Shown: positions 1 to 9,765, numbered from the stretch's first letter. The stretch: 64,000 nucleotides of DNA from Sphingomonas sp. MA1305 (GCF_016107325.1 NZ_RCVT01000004.1:186001-250000), one strand, 5' to 3'. The notes: generated from the letters alone by a model not told the origin. Translations and numbers: made by a program.

Positions 1-1212
1 GTCGCGCCGGAGGGGCGCAGCTGGGCGATCCGATCGGTGCCCAAGGTATCGGGCGGTTTCGTCGTCGAGGAGCCGGGCACCGGCCGCGTGCTGGCGATGC
101 AGGGCGGCTTCGACAGCCGCATCCAGGCGTTCAACCGCGCGACCCAGGCGATGCGCCAGCCCGGATCGACGATCAAGCCGGTGGTCTATTCCGCCGCGCT
201 GGAGAACGGCATGACGCCGGCGACGATCATCCTCGACGCGCCCTATTGCGTCTATCAGGGGGCGCGACTGGGCCAGAAGTGCTTCCGCAACTTCGCCAAC
301 CAGCGCGGCGCCGGCCCGCACACGATGCGCTGGGGCATCGAACAGTCGCGCAACCTGATGACGGTGCGCGCCGCTGCGACCACCGGCATGCCGAAGGTCG
401 TCGACGTGATGAAGCGGCTCGGCGTCGGCACCTATTCGCCCTATCTGGCGATCGCGCTGGGTGCGGGCGAAACCACGGTCAGCCGCATGGTCAACGCCTA
501 TGCGACGCTCGCCAACCAGGGGCGGGCGCACGAGCCGACGCTGATCGACTTCGTCCAGGACCGGCATGGCAAGGTGATCTGGCCGGAGAACTGGCGCGCC
601 TGCGACGGCTGCAACGCTCCCGACTGGAACGGCAAGCCGATGCCGCGGCCGCGCGACCGGACGCGGCAGGCGATCGACGCGATGACCGCCTATCAGATGG
701 TCCATATCACCGAGGGCGTGATCCAGCGCGGCACGGCGACGACGCTGCGCGAACTCGACCGGCCGATGTTCGGCAAGACCGGTACGACGACCGGCCCGAC
801 CGACGTGTGGTTCATCGGCGGCACGCCGCAGTTCATCGGCGGCCTCTATCTCGGCTACGACAGCCCACGCCGGCTGGGCGCGGCGGAGGGCGGCACCGTC
901 GCGGCGCCGATCTTCAAGGAATTCGCGGTCAAGGCCTATGAGGGGCTGGACAAGCTGCCGTTCCGGGCACCCGCCGGCATCCGCATGGTGCGCATCGACC
1001 GCGCCAGCGGCCGGCCGGTTTACGGCACCTTCCCGACCGACAGCGATCCCAAGCCGGCGGTGATCTGGGAAGCGTTCAAGCCGGAGAGCGAGCCGCGCCG
1101 CGCCGCGCGTCACGCCGGCCCCACCGCGACGCCGACGACCAGCGCCGGGACGCCCAAAGCGCAGGCGCCGCGCGACAGCGATTTCTTGCAAAGAGAAGGC
1201 GGAATCTACTAG
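1..1212 (+). CDS. mrcA: Penicillin-binding protein 1A, C-terminal part (5' truncated by window)
   Basis: Bifunctional peptidoglycan glycosyltransferase/transpeptidase of the periplasmic face of the inner membrane. Only the transpeptidase half is in the window, and the reading frame is open from base 1, so the gene starts upstream. All three transpeptidase motifs are visible: SxxK (STIK, catalytic Ser codon at 166-168), SxN (SRN, Ser codon at 346-348) and KTG (KTGTT, near base 775). The C-terminus is a Pro/Ala/Thr-rich tail typical of alphaproteobacterial PBP1A. The glycosyltransferase domain and membrane anchor cannot be seen. prfB follows 56 bp later on the same strand. Confidence 0.93.
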   Translation, partial: VAPEGRSWAIRSVPKVSGGFVVEEPGTGRVLAMQGGFDSRIQAFNRATQAMRQPGSTIKPVVYSAALENGMTPATIILDAPYCVYQGARLGQKCFRNFANQRGAGPHTMRWGIEQSRNLMTVRAAATTGMPKVVDVMKRLGVGTYSPYLAIALGAGETTVSRMVNAYATLANQGRAHEPTLIDFVQDRHGKVIWPENWRACDGCNAPDWNGKPMPRPRDRTRQAIDAMTAYQMVHITEGVIQRGTATTLRELDRPMFGKTGTTTGPTDVWFIGGTPQFIGGLYLGYDSPRRLGAAEGGTVAAPIFKEFAVKAYEGLDKLPFRAPAGIRMVRIDRASGRPVYGTFPTDSDPKPAVIWEAFKPESEPRRAARHAGPTATPTTSAGTPKAQAPRDSDFLQREGGIY

Positions 1213-1268
1213 CGCGGCTTCCCATATCGTGGCCGCTACGCCATCCTCGTGTTTTCCGGAGACTCTTC

Positions 1269-2396
1269 ATGCGCGCCGAAGCGCAATCCCATGTCGACAG
1301 CATCAAGGAGGCGCTGTCGCTGCTGCGCCGGTTCCTCGATTGGGATCGTGCGCTGCGTCGCCTCGACGAACTCAACGCCCGCGTCGAGGACCAGGCCTTG
1401 TGGAACGACCCCAAGGCCGCGCAGGAGGTGATGCGCGAGCGTCGCCGGCTGGACGAGGCGATCAGCGCGACGCGGGCGATCGAGAAGGACCTCGCCGACA
1501 CCGCCGAGCTGGTCGAACTTGCCGAGATGGAGGGTGACGCCGAGTTGGAGGCGGAGGGGATCGACGCGCTCAAGCAGCTCGCCGAGCGGGCGCAGCGCGA
1601 CAAGGTCAAGGCGCTGCTCGCCGGCGAGGCCGACGGCAACGACACCTATATCGAGATCAACTCCGGCGCCGGCGGCACCGAGAGCCAGGATTGGGCCGGG
1701 ATGCTGCAGCGCATGTACACGCGCTGGGCGGAACGGCACGGCATGCGGGTCGAGCTGATCGACTATCATTCCGGCGAGCAGGCGGGGATCAAGTCGGCGA
1801 CGCTGCTGGTCAAGGGCGAGAACGCCTATGGCTTCGCCAAGACCGAAAGCGGCGTCCATCGGCTGGTGCGGATCAGCCCCTACGACAGCGCGGCGCGGCG
1901 CCACACCAGCTTCTCCAGCGTCTGGGTCTATCCGGTCATCGATGACAATATCGAGGTCGAGTACAACGAGAGCGACCTGCGCATCGACACCTATCGCGCC
2001 AGCGGCGCCGGCGGCCAGCACATCAACACCACCGATTCGGCGGTGCGCATCACGCACATCCCGACCGGCATCGTCGTGCAGTGCCAGAACCAGCGTTCGC
2101 AGCACAAGAACAAGGCGGAGGCATACAATCAGCTGCGCGCGCGCCTGTACGAGCTGGAGCTGCAGAAGCGCGAGCAGGCGGCGAATGCGGAGAATGCCAC
2201 CAAGACCGACATCGGCTGGGGCCACCAGATCCGTTCCTATGTCCTGCAGCCCTATCAGCTGGTCAAGGACCTGCGTACCGGCGTGACCTCGACCGCGCCG
2301 GGCGACGTGCTCGACGGCGACCTCGACGATTTCATGGCGGCGGCGCTGTCGCAGCGGGTCACGGGCGAGAGCGTCGAGGTGGAGGACGTGGATTGA
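1269..2396 (+). CDS. prfB: Peptide chain release factor 2
   Basis: Terminates translation at UGA and UAA by triggering peptidyl-tRNA hydrolysis. The 375-residue product has the N-terminal helical domain, the GGQ catalytic motif at 248-250 and the conserved RF2 stretch [18 protein letters not shown]. The stop-codon recognition tripeptide reads SPY (203-205) instead of the enterobacterial SPF. The reading frame is continuous from ATG 1269, so there is no internal UGA or programmed +1 frameshift as in E. coli prfB. A GGAG-type ribosome site lies about 8 nt upstream. The stop codon overlaps the start of the next gene (TGATG). Confidence 0.97.
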   Translation: MRAEAQSHVDSIKEALSLLRRFLDWDRALRRLDELNARVEDQALWNDPKAAQEVMRERRRLDEAISATRAIEKDLADTAELVELAEMEGDAELEAEGIDALKQLAERAQRDKVKALLAGEADGNDTYIEINSGAGGTESQDWAGMLQRMYTRWAERHGMRVELIDYHSGEQAGIKSATLLVKGENAYGFAKTESGVHRLVRISPYDSAARRHTSFSSVWVYPVIDDNIEVEYNESDLRIDTYRASGAGGQHINTTDSAVRITHIPTGIVVQCQNQRSQHKNKAEAYNQLRARLYELELQKREQAANAENATKTDIGWGHQIRSYVLQPYQLVKDLRTGVTSTAPGDVLDGDLDDFMAAALSQRVTGESVEVEDVD

Positions 2397-3136
2397 TGCG
2401 TCGCCGTCGCCTGACGATGCTGGGCTTGGCGGCCGGGGTGATCGCGCCGGCGCTGCTCATCGCCGCGTGCGACGGCTCCAAGCCGCTGATCCGCCACGAG
2501 CCGGACACGCCGGGACCGTTTCCGGCCGCCGACCGCCCGGTCGCCAACATCGTGTCGTCACGTTGGTCGAACGAGGAGGCGCGCGATCGGCTCAACGAGG
2601 CGAGCGAGGTGATGGGCAAGGCGGACATCCGCCGCGGCATGACCGTCGCCGATATCGGCGCCGGCGAGGGCTATTACACGATCCGCCTGGCCAGCCGGGT
2701 GGGCAAGACCGGTCGCGTGCTGGCGGAGGACATCGTCGCCAGCGTCCGCGACGCGCTGGCCGAGCGCGTGGCGCGCGAGGATCTGGAGAATGTCTCCGTC
2801 CGGCTCGGTGCGCCGGCCGATCCCAAGCTGCCCGAGAACAGCTTCGACCGCGTGCTGATGGTCCATATGTACCATGAGATCGCGCAGCCTTACGAATTCC
2901 TGTGGCGGCTGCGGCCCTCGCTGAAGCGCGACGGGCTGGTCGTCGTGGTCGACGCCAATCGCCCGACCCAGAACCACGGTACGCCGCCGGCGCTGCTGCG
3001 CTGCGAATTTCAGGCGGTCGGCTATCGCGAGGTGTCGTTCACCGACATGCCGTCGGCCGGTGGCTATCTGGCGACCTTCCAGCCGGCGGGCACCCGTCCG
3101 CAGCCGGAGGATATCCGCGCCTGCCGGATGCGCTAA
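2396..3136 (+). CDS. Class I SAM-dependent methyltransferase, predicted lipoprotein
   Basis: 246 residues. The N-terminus is basic (MRRRR), followed by a hydrophobic segment and a lipobox-like LIAAC with Cys25, so the protein is probably lipidated or membrane-anchored, which is unusual for a methyltransferase. SAM-binding motif I is VADIGAGEGYYT at 84-95, and a conserved acidic/His block (MVHMYHEI) follows. The start overlaps the prfB stop by one base, implying translational coupling. The substrate is unknown. Related alphaproteobacterial proteins are annotated only as methyltransferases. The fold is secure; the lipoprotein assignment is inferred from the signal peptide. Confidence 0.85.
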   Translation: MRRRRLTMLGLAAGVIAPALLIAACDGSKPLIRHEPDTPGPFPAADRPVANIVSSRWSNEEARDRLNEASEVMGKADIRRGMTVADIGAGEGYYTIRLASRVGKTGRVLAEDIVASVRDALAERVAREDLENVSVRLGAPADPKLPENSFDRVLMVHMYHEIAQPYEFLWRLRPSLKRDGLVVVVDANRPTQNHGTPPALLRCEFQAVGYREVSFTDMPSAGGYLATFQPAGTRPQPEDIRACRMR

Positions 3137-3158
3137 GAACCATATTTGGCGACTGGCG

Positions 3159-3234
3159 TGTTCCTGCGTACGCAGGAACCCAGAGCCACACACACCAGCG
3201 CCTGAAACTCTGGGCTCCTGCATGCGCAGGAGCA
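3159..3234. repeat. Extragenic palindrome pair (CCTGCGTACGCAGG / CCTGCATGCGCAGG type)
   Basis: Two short perfect palindromes (TTCCTGCGTACGCAGGAA and GCTCCTGCATGCGCAGGAGC) face each other and are joined by an inner inverted repeat CCCAGAG/CTCTGGG around a ~22-nt loop. The whole folds into a cruciform-like structure between two convergent genes. A related half copy lies at 45986-46007. It could act as a bidirectional terminator or be a REP-type element. Confidence 0.7.
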
Positions 3235-3236
3235 CT

Positions 3237-4469
3237 TCACGCCTTCGCCCGCCGCCAGCGCGGCTTGGCGCTGCCCGACTGCAGCACGCCGCGCCGGAAC
3301 AGCCGCGCGCCGATGACGATGAACAGCGACACCCACAGCAATTGCCAGGCGATCGCCGCGCCATGCTGCCACAGGCTGGCCGAAGTGGCGGCGCGGCCGG
3401 CCATCGCGAACGGCGAGGACAGCGGAAACAGCTGCGCGGCCAGCCCCATCGTGCCGTCGGGATGCGCGGTGCCGGCGAGCGCCAGCGCCAGCATCGCCAT
3501 CTGGATCACCGAGATCGGCAGCGACAGCATCTGGATCTCGCGCGGGGTCGAGGCGAGCGCGCCGACGACGAGGAAGGCCGAGCCGAGCAGCAGATAGGCC
3601 ATGGTGAAATAGACGAAGAACAGCACGCCGAACACGGGCAGCGGCAGGGCCGTGTGCAGCGCCAGCGCCGCCGCCGTTTCGGGTGGCAGAAAGCTGCCCA
3701 ACTTGGCGACGATCGTGCCCCAGAAGCCGACGAACAGGATGGCGACGCCGAACATGCCGAGCAATTTGCCAAGGAAGACGCTTTCCAGCGGCACCGCCGC
3801 GGCGAGCACCTCGATCACCTTGTTGTTGCGCTCTTCCGCCATCGTGCCGACCACTTGGCTGGCGAGGAACAGGTTGAGCAGGAAGACGCCGAACACGGCG
3901 AAGGAGGCGGACTGGCGATAGCCGCCGTCGCCGCCGGCGGCGCCGCTCGGCCGCTCGAACGGCATCTTGGTGACGGTGACGCGGGGCAGGGCACCGCCGA
4001 GCTGCTCGGCGGCCAGGGTCTGGCCGGCGAGCACGCCGAGATAGCCCGCGGCGCGCTTGCCGAGCGGACCATAGAGGATGGTGGGTGTGGCGAGGGGGCC
4101 GTAGAGGACGGCGCTCGCCTCATAATCCTTGGCGGCGAAGGCGGCGCGGGCCTGGGCGGCGGGATCGGCGCTCGCGGTCAGCGTGGTCAGCGCCGGCGGC
4201 TCCTCCTCGTCGCGACGAAAGACGGCGCGCAGCCGCGTGTCCGCTTCCGCGATCGGCCGTGCCGCGGCATCGGGGACGATCGCGACAACGCGGGCACGGT
4301 CGCTGTTGCTGCCGGCGACGCTCGCCGCGCCCATGCCGCCGACCGCACCGAACGCACCCATGATCAGCGGCGCGAACAGGAACAGCAGGAAGATCGGCGT
4401 GAACACGGTCGCGGTGAAATCCCGCCGCGCGATGGTCAGCGCCTGGCGAAGGGTGCGCGCGAGGGTCAT
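3237..4469 (-). CDS. ABC-2 type transporter permease (NatB-like)
   Basis: 410-residue integral membrane protein. One transmembrane segment near residues 20-45 is followed by a ~130-residue extracytoplasmic region, then about five more transmembrane segments, the usual NatB/ABC-2 layout. It overlaps the ATPase gene upstream by 4 bp (ATGA), so the two form one exporter operon. NatAB-type systems export sodium or other small substrates, but the substrate here cannot be read from sequence. The C-terminus is basic (KPRWRRAKA), consistent with a cytoplasmic end. The stop lies immediately next to the extragenic palindrome downstream. Confidence 0.88.
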   Translation of the reverse strand: MTLARTLRQALTIARRDFTATVFTPIFLLFLFAPLIMGAFGAVGGMGAASVAGSNSDRARVVAIVPDAAARPIAEADTRLRAVFRRDEEEPPALTTLTASADPAAQARAAFAAKDYEASAVLYGPLATPTILYGPLGKRAAGYLGVLAGQTLAAEQLGGALPRVTVTKMPFERPSGAAGGDGGYRQSASFAVFGVFLLNLFLASQVVGTMAEERNNKVIEVLAAAVPLESVFLGKLLGMFGVAILFVGFWGTIVAKLGSFLPPETAAALALHTALPLPVFGVLFFVYFTMAYLLLGSAFLVVGALASTPREIQMLSLPISVIQMAMLALALAGTAHPDGTMGLAAQLFPLSSPFAMAGRAATSASLWQHGAAIAWQLLWVSLFIVIGARLFRRGVLQSGSAKPRWRRAKA

Positions 4470-5398
4470 GCCTGTGGCTCCGATACGGTGGCGGCGTCGG
4501 CGCCGACGATGCGGACGAAGGCGTCGTGCAGCCCGGGGCGTTCGATCGACAGGCCGGCGATGCCGTGGCCGCGCTCGATCAGCGCGACGAGCAGCGGCTC
4601 GATCCCGTCATGCGGCAGCTGGAAACGCCAGCCTTCGCCGTCCCGCTCCGCATCGGGCGGCAGAACCGCCACTAGGTCCGCACCGGGATGCGCGGGCGTA
4701 TAGCGGACGCGCTGCGGCAGCGTGGCGCGCGCCTCGTCCACCGTGCCCTCGAAGCGGCGGTTGCCGCCGGCGATGATCGCAAGCCCGTCGCAAATCCGTT
4801 CGGCATGGGACATGATGTGGGTGGAGAAGAGCACGGTTGCGCCACGATCGCGCTCGGCGAGGATCAGCGCCTCGAGCTTTTCCTGGTTGACCGGGTCGAG
4901 GCCGGAAAAGGGTTCGTCGAGGACGAGCAGATCGGGGCGATGCACGACGCTGCCGAGCAGCTGCACCAACTGCGCCATGCCCTTCGACAATTTGCGGATC
5001 TTCTGATCGATGGCATGGCCGAGGCCCGCCGCCTCCATCATCTCCGCCGCGCGCGCCCGGCCGGTCTTCCAGTCGAGCCCGCGCAACGCGCCCATGAAGG
5101 CGATCGCCTCGCGCGCCTTCATCGCCGGATAAAGGCCGCGCTCCTCGGGCAGATAGCCGATGCGGTCGCTGGCGTCGCGCGGCGCGTCATGACCGAGCAC
5201 GACGCGGCGGCCCTCGTCCGGCTCGATCGTGCCGAGCAGCATGCGCAGCGTCGTCGACTTGCCCGCGCCGTTGGGGCCGAGCACGCCGTAGATCGCGCCG
5301 CGCGGCACCGCCAGGTCGACGCCGTCGACGACGCGGCGCTCGCCATAGCGTTTCACCAGCCCGCGGGCCGATACCGCCAGATCGCTCTCGTTCGCCAA
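4466..5398 (-). CDS. ABC transporter ATP-binding protein (NatA-like)
   Basis: 310 residues. It has Walker A GPNGAGKST at 41-49, an ABC signature as LSKGM at 137-141 (variant of LSGGQ) and Walker B LLVLDEPFSGLDP at 157-169, followed by the switch His (STHIMSH). A C-terminal ~80-residue domain after the nucleotide-binding fold is typical of the NatA/CcmA-like drug or sodium exporter ATPases. It is the first gene of a two-gene operon with the permease at 3237-4469 and is divergent from queG, with a 59-bp shared upstream region. Confidence 0.92.
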   Translation of the reverse strand: MANESDLAVSARGLVKRYGERRVVDGVDLAVPRGAIYGVLGPNGAGKSTTLRMLLGTIEPDEGRRVVLGHDAPRDASDRIGYLPEERGLYPAMKAREAIAFMGALRGLDWKTGRARAAEMMEAAGLGHAIDQKIRKLSKGMAQLVQLLGSVVHRPDLLVLDEPFSGLDPVNQEKLEALILAERDRGATVLFSTHIMSHAERICDGLAIIAGGNRRFEGTVDEARATLPQRVRYTPAHPGADLVAVLPPDAERDGEGWRFQLPHDGIEPLLVALIERGHGIAGLSIERPGLHDAFVRIVGADAATVSEPQA

Positions 5399-5457
5399 CC
5401 GACATCCCCCGTGCGCCCGCCCTTCGAAGCGGCGTCGCGATGTGGTAGCGGGCGCGC

Positions 5458-6492
5458 GTGGCCCAGGACAAGCTGGAAGATCGGATCAAGGCCAAGGCGA
5501 CGGAGCTCGGCTTCGTCGCCTGCGGCATCACGCGCGCGGACGCGGCGCCGCGCACCGCCGCGCGGTTGCACCAATGGCTGGCCGAGGGGCGGCATGGCGG
5601 CATGATCTGGATGGAGGAACGCGCCCATCACCGCGAGACCCCGGCGGGCCTGTGGCCGGCGGTGCAGAGCGTCATCTCGCTCGGCATGAGCTATGCCCCC
5701 GCCGCCGATCCGCTACGGCTGGCGGACGAGGGCGAGGTCGGCCGCATCTCCGTCTATGCGCAGGGCGGCGACTATCACGACGTCGTCAAAAAGGCGCTGA
5801 AGGCGCTCGGCCGCTGGCTGGCGCAGGAGGCGGGCTGCGAACTCAAGGTGTTCGTCGACACCGCGCCGGTCATGGAGAAGCCGTTGGCCGAGGCGGCGGG
5901 GCTGGGTTGGCAGGGCAAGCACACCAATCTGGTCAGCCGCGACCATGGCAGCTGGCTGTTCCTCGGCGCGATCTACACGACGTTGGCGCTCGATCCCGAT
6001 GTGGCGATGCGGCAGAGCTGCGGCTCGTGCGACGCCTGCCAGCGCGCCTGTCCGACCGATGCCTTCCCCGCGCCGTTCCGCCTCGATGCGCGGCGCTGCA
6101 TCTCCTATCTGACGATCGAACATGCCGGGCCGATTCCAGAGGAATTCCGCGGCGCGATCGGCAACCGCATCTATGGCTGCGACGACTGTCTGGCGGTGTG
6201 TCCGTGGAACAAGTTCGCCGCCAGCGCCGCGGCCAATCTGGCGTTTCAGCCCCGCGCCGAGCTCACCGTGCCGCAGCTGGCCGACCTGCTGGCGCTCGAC
6301 GATGCCGGTTTCCGCCAGGTGTTCGCCGGATCGCCGATCAAGCGGATCGGGCGCAACCGGATGGTCCGCAACGCGGCGATCGCGGCGGGCAACAGCGGTG
6401 CGCCGGGCCTGAAGCCGGTGCTGGCGCGGCTGGTCGACGATCCCGATCCGGTGGTGGCGGAAGCGGCGGCATGGGCGCTCCAGCGACTGTGA
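5458..6492 (+). CDS. queG: Epoxyqueuosine reductase
   Basis: Last step of queuosine synthesis: reduces epoxyqueuosine to queuosine in the tRNA wobble position using cobalamin and two [4Fe-4S] clusters. The 344-residue product has cluster ligands C188, C191, C194, C198 and C241, C244, C248 in the classic CxxCxxCxxxCP / CxxCxxxCPW arrangement. The catalytic Asp lies in VDTAPVMEK (D134). A C-terminal HEAT-like segment closes the protein. The start is GTG. The next gene overlaps its stop. Confidence 0.95.
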   Translation: MAQDKLEDRIKAKATELGFVACGITRADAAPRTAARLHQWLAEGRHGGMIWMEERAHHRETPAGLWPAVQSVISLGMSYAPAADPLRLADEGEVGRISVYAQGGDYHDVVKKALKALGRWLAQEAGCELKVFVDTAPVMEKPLAEAAGLGWQGKHTNLVSRDHGSWLFLGAIYTTLALDPDVAMRQSCGSCDACQRACPTDAFPAPFRLDARRCISYLTIEHAGPIPEEFRGAIGNRIYGCDDCLAVCPWNKFAASAAANLAFQPRAELTVPQLADLLALDDAGFRQVFAGSPIKRIGRNRMVRNAAIAAGNSGAPGLKPVLARLVDDPDPVVAEAAAWALQRL

Positions 6493-7436
6493 GCATCGAC
6501 CGGCGGCGGCATCCGCCGGGCATGCGTTTCGCGCCCTGGCCGGCGACGGACAATTGGCCGCTCCGCGCGTTCGACTGGCCCGCGGAACGCGAGGCGGGGC
6601 GGCTGCTGTTCCTGGGCGGGCGCGGCGACTTCGCCGAAAAGTATCTCGAGGCGATGGCGCATTGGCGCGGGTCAGGCTGGAGCATCGCGGGCTTCGACTG
6701 GCGCGGGCAGGGCGGCTCCGGTCGGCTGCTGCCCGATCCGCTGGTCAATCATCTCGACACGTTCGAGCCGTTGCTCGACGATCTCGACCGCTTCGTTGCC
6801 GGCTGGCGCGCGGGCAAGGGGCCGCACGTCGCGGTGGCGCATTCGATGGGCGGGCATCTGCTGCTGCGCCTGCTCGCCGAGCGCGGCGTCCGGCTCGATG
6901 CGGCGGTGCTCGCCGCGCCGATGCTCGGCATCCGCGCAGGGCCGCTCGGGACGCGCGCGATCCGGCTCGCGGCACAGGGCGCGGTGGCCGCCGGGCGCGG
7001 ACAGCGACGGGTGTGGGAGGGCGATGCTGGCAATGTCGGCGGGCGGATGACCGCCTGTCCGGAGCGGCAGGCCGACAAGATCTGGTGGAAGACGCAGACG
7101 CCCGAGATCGCTTCCGGCGCACCGAGCTGGGGCTGGACGCTGGCGGCTTGCCGCTCGCTCGACCGCCTGCACGCCGCGCCGCTCGACCGGGTGGCGACGC
7201 CGCTGTTGCTGCTGGTGTCCGAGCGCGACCCGATCGTCAGCCGCGCGGCGATTCTGCGGGCTGTCCGGCGCTTGCCGGGGGCGGAGGTGGAGGTGTTCGC
7301 CGGGCAGGGGCATGAACTGCTGCGCGAGGCCGACGCGCGGCGGCTGGCGGTGCTGGGACGGATCGACCGGTTCCTGGAGCCGCTGATTCGCCAACGCGCC
7401 GTCATTCCCGCGCAGGCGGGAGTCCCAATACACTGA
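6489..7436 (+). CDS. Alpha/beta hydrolase (lysophospholipase-like)
   Basis: 315 residues from GTG 6489, which overlaps the queG stop (GTGA). An in-frame ATG at 6471 would add six residues. It shows the alpha/beta fold nucleophile elbow AHSMGGH with catalytic Ser, an oxyanion-type LFLGGRGDF near the N-terminus, a late Asp (SERDPIV) and a final His (GQGHELLRE), giving a complete Ser-Asp-His triad. It resembles monoglyceride lipase/lysophospholipase PldB-type enzymes; the substrate is inferred only by class. The last residues ([11 protein letters not shown]) are encoded by an extragenic-type repeat that has extended the reading frame. Confidence 0.87.
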   Translation: MSIDRRRHPPGMRFAPWPATDNWPLRAFDWPAEREAGRLLFLGGRGDFAEKYLEAMAHWRGSGWSIAGFDWRGQGGSGRLLPDPLVNHLDTFEPLLDDLDRFVAGWRAGKGPHVAVAHSMGGHLLLRLLAERGVRLDAAVLAAPMLGIRAGPLGTRAIRLAAQGAVAAGRGQRRVWEGDAGNVGGRMTACPERQADKIWWKTQTPEIASGAPSWGWTLAACRSLDRLHAAPLDRVATPLLLLVSERDPIVSRAAILRAVRRLPGAEVEVFAGQGHELLREADARRLAVLGRIDRFLEPLIRQRAVIPAQAGVPIH

Positions 7437-7490
7437 CGTCCCGCCCCTCGCGCGGCGTTGCATCTGGATCCCCGCCGGCGCGGGGATGAC
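7401..7490. repeat. Composite palindromic repeat (REP doublet), copy 1
   Basis: Left half GTCATTCCCGCGCAGGCGGG and right half GGATCCCCGCCGGCGCGGGG, ending GATGAC, are separated by ~40 nt. The outer ends form an inverted repeat (GTCATTCCCGC / GCGGGGATGAC). The left half lies inside the 3' end of the hydrolase gene. The same composite occurs at about 16647, 48331 and 61668. Confidence 0.8.
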
Positions 7491-7542
7491 CCGTGAGGGT
7501 AGGCAGACCTATCGAGGCCTTCAGCCCTCTAAGCGTGGCGGC

Positions 7543-7920
7543 CTATTTGCCGCCTTCGCGCCGGGTCAGGGCGGCGACGCAGCTGGCGCGATCGATGGTG
7601 CTGCCATCGGGTTCGCGCGCGTCGAGATAGGTGACGCGCGGCTCGCTCCCCGGGTCCTTGGCGTCCTTGGGATAGAGATAGGTGTCGAGCACGCAGATCG
7701 GGCCGGCGAATTGCAGTTTGCGCGCGACGCCTTCGCGCACCTCGGCGTCGGGCTTGCCGAACAACGCGGTGAGGCCGGCGGCATTCTGGCCCAGCACCCG
7801 CTCCAGCCCCATCGTCGGATAGGTCGGCACGACCGCCCGCGACACGGTCGACGGCGCGGCATTGGGCGCGGCGCAGGCCGACAGGCCGGTGGCCAATAGC
7901 AGCGCGATCCGAGCCTTCAT
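7543..7920 (-). CDS. Small predicted lipoprotein of unknown function
   Basis: 125 residues with a signal peptide ending in the lipobox LSAC (Cys16), so probably outer-membrane or periplasmic. The mature part is short, with a LFGKPDAEVREG segment resembling SmpA/OmlA-like lipoprotein starts, but too little is conserved to assign it. It is the second gene after the EI24-family gene, whose stop overlaps this start by 4 bp, so the two are co-translated. No catalytic motif is visible. Confidence 0.75.
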   Translation of the reverse strand: MKARIALLLATGLSACAAPNAAPSTVSRAVVPTYPTMGLERVLGQNAAGLTALFGKPDAEVREGVARKLQFAGPICVLDTYLYPKDAKDPGSEPRVTYLDAREPDGSTIDRASCVAALTRREGGK

Positions 7921-8585
7921 GCCTTGCCCCCGTGAAACAGATGCGTCGCGATGCCGGCACCGAGGATCGGCGCGAGCAGCCCGAGCACCGGAACCACGAA
8001 CACGCCGGTCGCGACAAGCCCCAGCGCGAAGCGGCGCCCTGCGGTCGCCCTGCGCCAGCCCCGCATCGTCGCATCGTCCATATGCCGGCTGGCCACCATC
8101 TCGCCGAGGTCGCGGCCGAGCAGCCAGGCGTTGACGATGGTGAAGGCGACCACCGGTCCGACCGCGGTGAACAGCAGGGCAATATAAATGGGAAGCATCA
8201 GCAGGTTGATCAGCGTCGCGCGGATTGCCGAGGCCAGCCCCATCCGCGCCGCCCGTGCCATGCCGGCCGGGCGCGCCTGCGTGAAGGCGGCGGGATAGTG
8301 GCGCCGCTCCACGGCCGCGACGACATCGTCGGCGAACAGGCCGAGCACCGCGATGGCGACCACCCGGAACAGCAGCCAGCCGGCGAGCAGCTCGATCGCC
8401 ACCGCGCCGACCGCGGCAAGGCCGTGCGCGCCGTCCCAGCCGGCCAGCGCCTGATCCAGCAGGAGATACAGGCCGGCGCCGAGCGCGACGAACACCGCCA
8501 GCGTCACCGCCAGCGATGTGACGAGGACGCGCAGGATCGCGCGGTCGCCGAGCTGGCCGAGGGTGAGCAGGATCGCGCGGATCAT
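7917..8585 (-). CDS. EI24/CysZ-like integral membrane protein
   Basis: 222 residues from ATG 8585, about six hydrophobic segments and the EI24/CysZ-type pattern with a NAWLLGRDLGEMVA region between the middle helices. CysZ members are sulfate permeases. The bacterial EI24 group is broader, so sulfate transport is only a possibility here and no cys genes are nearby. An upstream in-frame ATG (8609) would add eight residues without a better ribosome site. Divergent from the adenosine kinase gene; the lipoprotein gene at 7543-7920 is coupled downstream. Confidence 0.8.
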   Translation of the reverse strand: MIRAILLTLGQLGDRAILRVLVTSLAVTLAVFVALGAGLYLLLDQALAGWDGAHGLAAVGAVAIELLAGWLLFRVVAIAVLGLFADDVVAAVERRHYPAAFTQARPAGMARAARMGLASAIRATLINLLMLPIYIALLFTAVGPVVAFTIVNAWLLGRDLGEMVASRHMDDATMRGWRRATAGRRFALGLVATGVFVVPVLGLLAPILGAGIATHLFHGGKA

Positions 8586-8692
8586 CCCGCCGGGGTGGCG
8601 TGGCTGCACCCCTCCGTCAAGCCGGGGCTCGCGTCGCGCGGCGTTCGGCGATAGGAGGCGGCCTTCCCGTTGTTTTCGAAAGTCATCCCACC

Positions 8693-9691
8693 TTGACCCA
8701 GCCCCGTTTCGAGGTCGTCGCGATCGGCAATGCGATCGTCGACATCCTGTCCCAGGCGGACGACGCCTTCATCGACGAGATCGGCGTCGCCAAGGGGTCG
8801 ATGCAGCTGATGTTCTCGCCCGAGGATGCCGACGCGCTCTATGCCAAGATGGGCCCGGGTCGCGAAGTGTCGGGCGGATCGGCCGCCAATACCGTCGCGG
8901 GCATCGCCGCCCTGGGTGGCCGCACCGCCTTCATCGGCCAGGTCGCCGACGACCAGCTCGGCCAGGTCTTCGCCCATGACATCCGCGCCGCCGGCGTCCA
9001 TTTCGACACGGCGGTCCGCGAAGGCCAGCCGACCACCGCGCGGTGCCTGATCTTCGTCACGCCGGACGGCCAGCGGACGATGAACACCTATCTCGGTGCG
9101 TCGCAATTCCTGCCCGCCGGGGCGCTCGACCTGTCGATCATCGAGGATGCCGCGATCCTCTATCTCGAAGGCTATCTGTGGGACCCGGAGGAACCGCGGG
9201 CAGCGATGCGCGCGGCGATCGAGGCGGCGCGCAAGGCCGGCCGTCGTGTCGCCTTCACCCTGTCCGACGTCTTCTGCATCGGTCGCCACGGCGGCGATTT
9301 CCGCCAGCTGATCGCCGACGGGCTGATCGACATCCTGTTCGCCAACGAGAACGAGCTGACCGCTCTGGCCGAGGTCGAGGATTTCGAGGCGGCGGTGGCC
9401 AAGCTGTCGGCCCAGGTGCCGACGCTGGTCGTGACCCGCGGCGCGCAGGGGGCCTGCGCGATCCAGCACGGGACGCGCGCCGAAGTGAGCGCGGAACCGA
9501 TCGAGCAGGTCGTCGACACGACCGGTGCGGGCGACCTGTTCGCGGCGGGATTCCTGCACGGCCAGGCGATCGGCAAGGATTTGGAAGCGTCGCTGACGCT
9601 CGGCGCGATCTGCGCGGCGGAGATCATCAGCCATTTCGGTGCTCGGCCGATGGTCGACATGAAGGCACTGATCGCGTCGAAGCTCGGCTGA
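8693..9691 (+). CDS. Adenosine kinase (PfkB-family carbohydrate kinase)
   Basis: Phosphorylates adenosine to AMP (purine salvage). The product begins TQPRFEVVAIGNAIVDIL, the usual PfkB start, carries the GGSAANTVAG substrate-binding motif near residue 60 and the C-terminal DTTGAGDLFAAGF anion-hole/catalytic Asp motif. The closest start to the family N-terminus is TTG 8693. The only ATG in frame (8600) would add about 31 residues encoded across the divergent neighbour's start region, so TTG is preferred. The product is 332 residues. Sugar specificity among PfkB kinases is hard to prove; the alphaproteobacterial relatives are annotated as adenosine kinases. A strong terminator follows. Confidence 0.88.
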   Translation: MTQPRFEVVAIGNAIVDILSQADDAFIDEIGVAKGSMQLMFSPEDADALYAKMGPGREVSGGSAANTVAGIAALGGRTAFIGQVADDQLGQVFAHDIRAAGVHFDTAVREGQPTTARCLIFVTPDGQRTMNTYLGASQFLPAGALDLSIIEDAAILYLEGYLWDPEEPRAAMRAAIEAARKAGRRVAFTLSDVFCIGRHGGDFRQLIADGLIDILFANENELTALAEVEDFEAAVAKLSAQVPTLVVTRGAQGACAIQHGTRAEVSAEPIEQVVDTTGAGDLFAAGFLHGQAIGKDLEASLTLGAICAAEIISHFGARPMVDMKALIASKLG

Positions 9692-9710
9692 CGCTGGATC
9701 AGGACCCAGC

Positions 9711-9747
9711 AAAAAGGGCCGGTGGATCATTCCACCGGCCCTTTTTT
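9711..9747. terminator. Bidirectional rho-independent terminator
   Basis: A perfect 15-16-bp stem (AAAAGGGCCGGTGGA / TCCACCGGCCCTTTT) around a TCAT loop, with A and T runs on either side. It sits between the convergent adenosine kinase and amino acid permease genes and can serve both strands. Confidence 0.93.
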
Positions 9748-9765
9748 GTTGTGTCGGTCGGCCGC

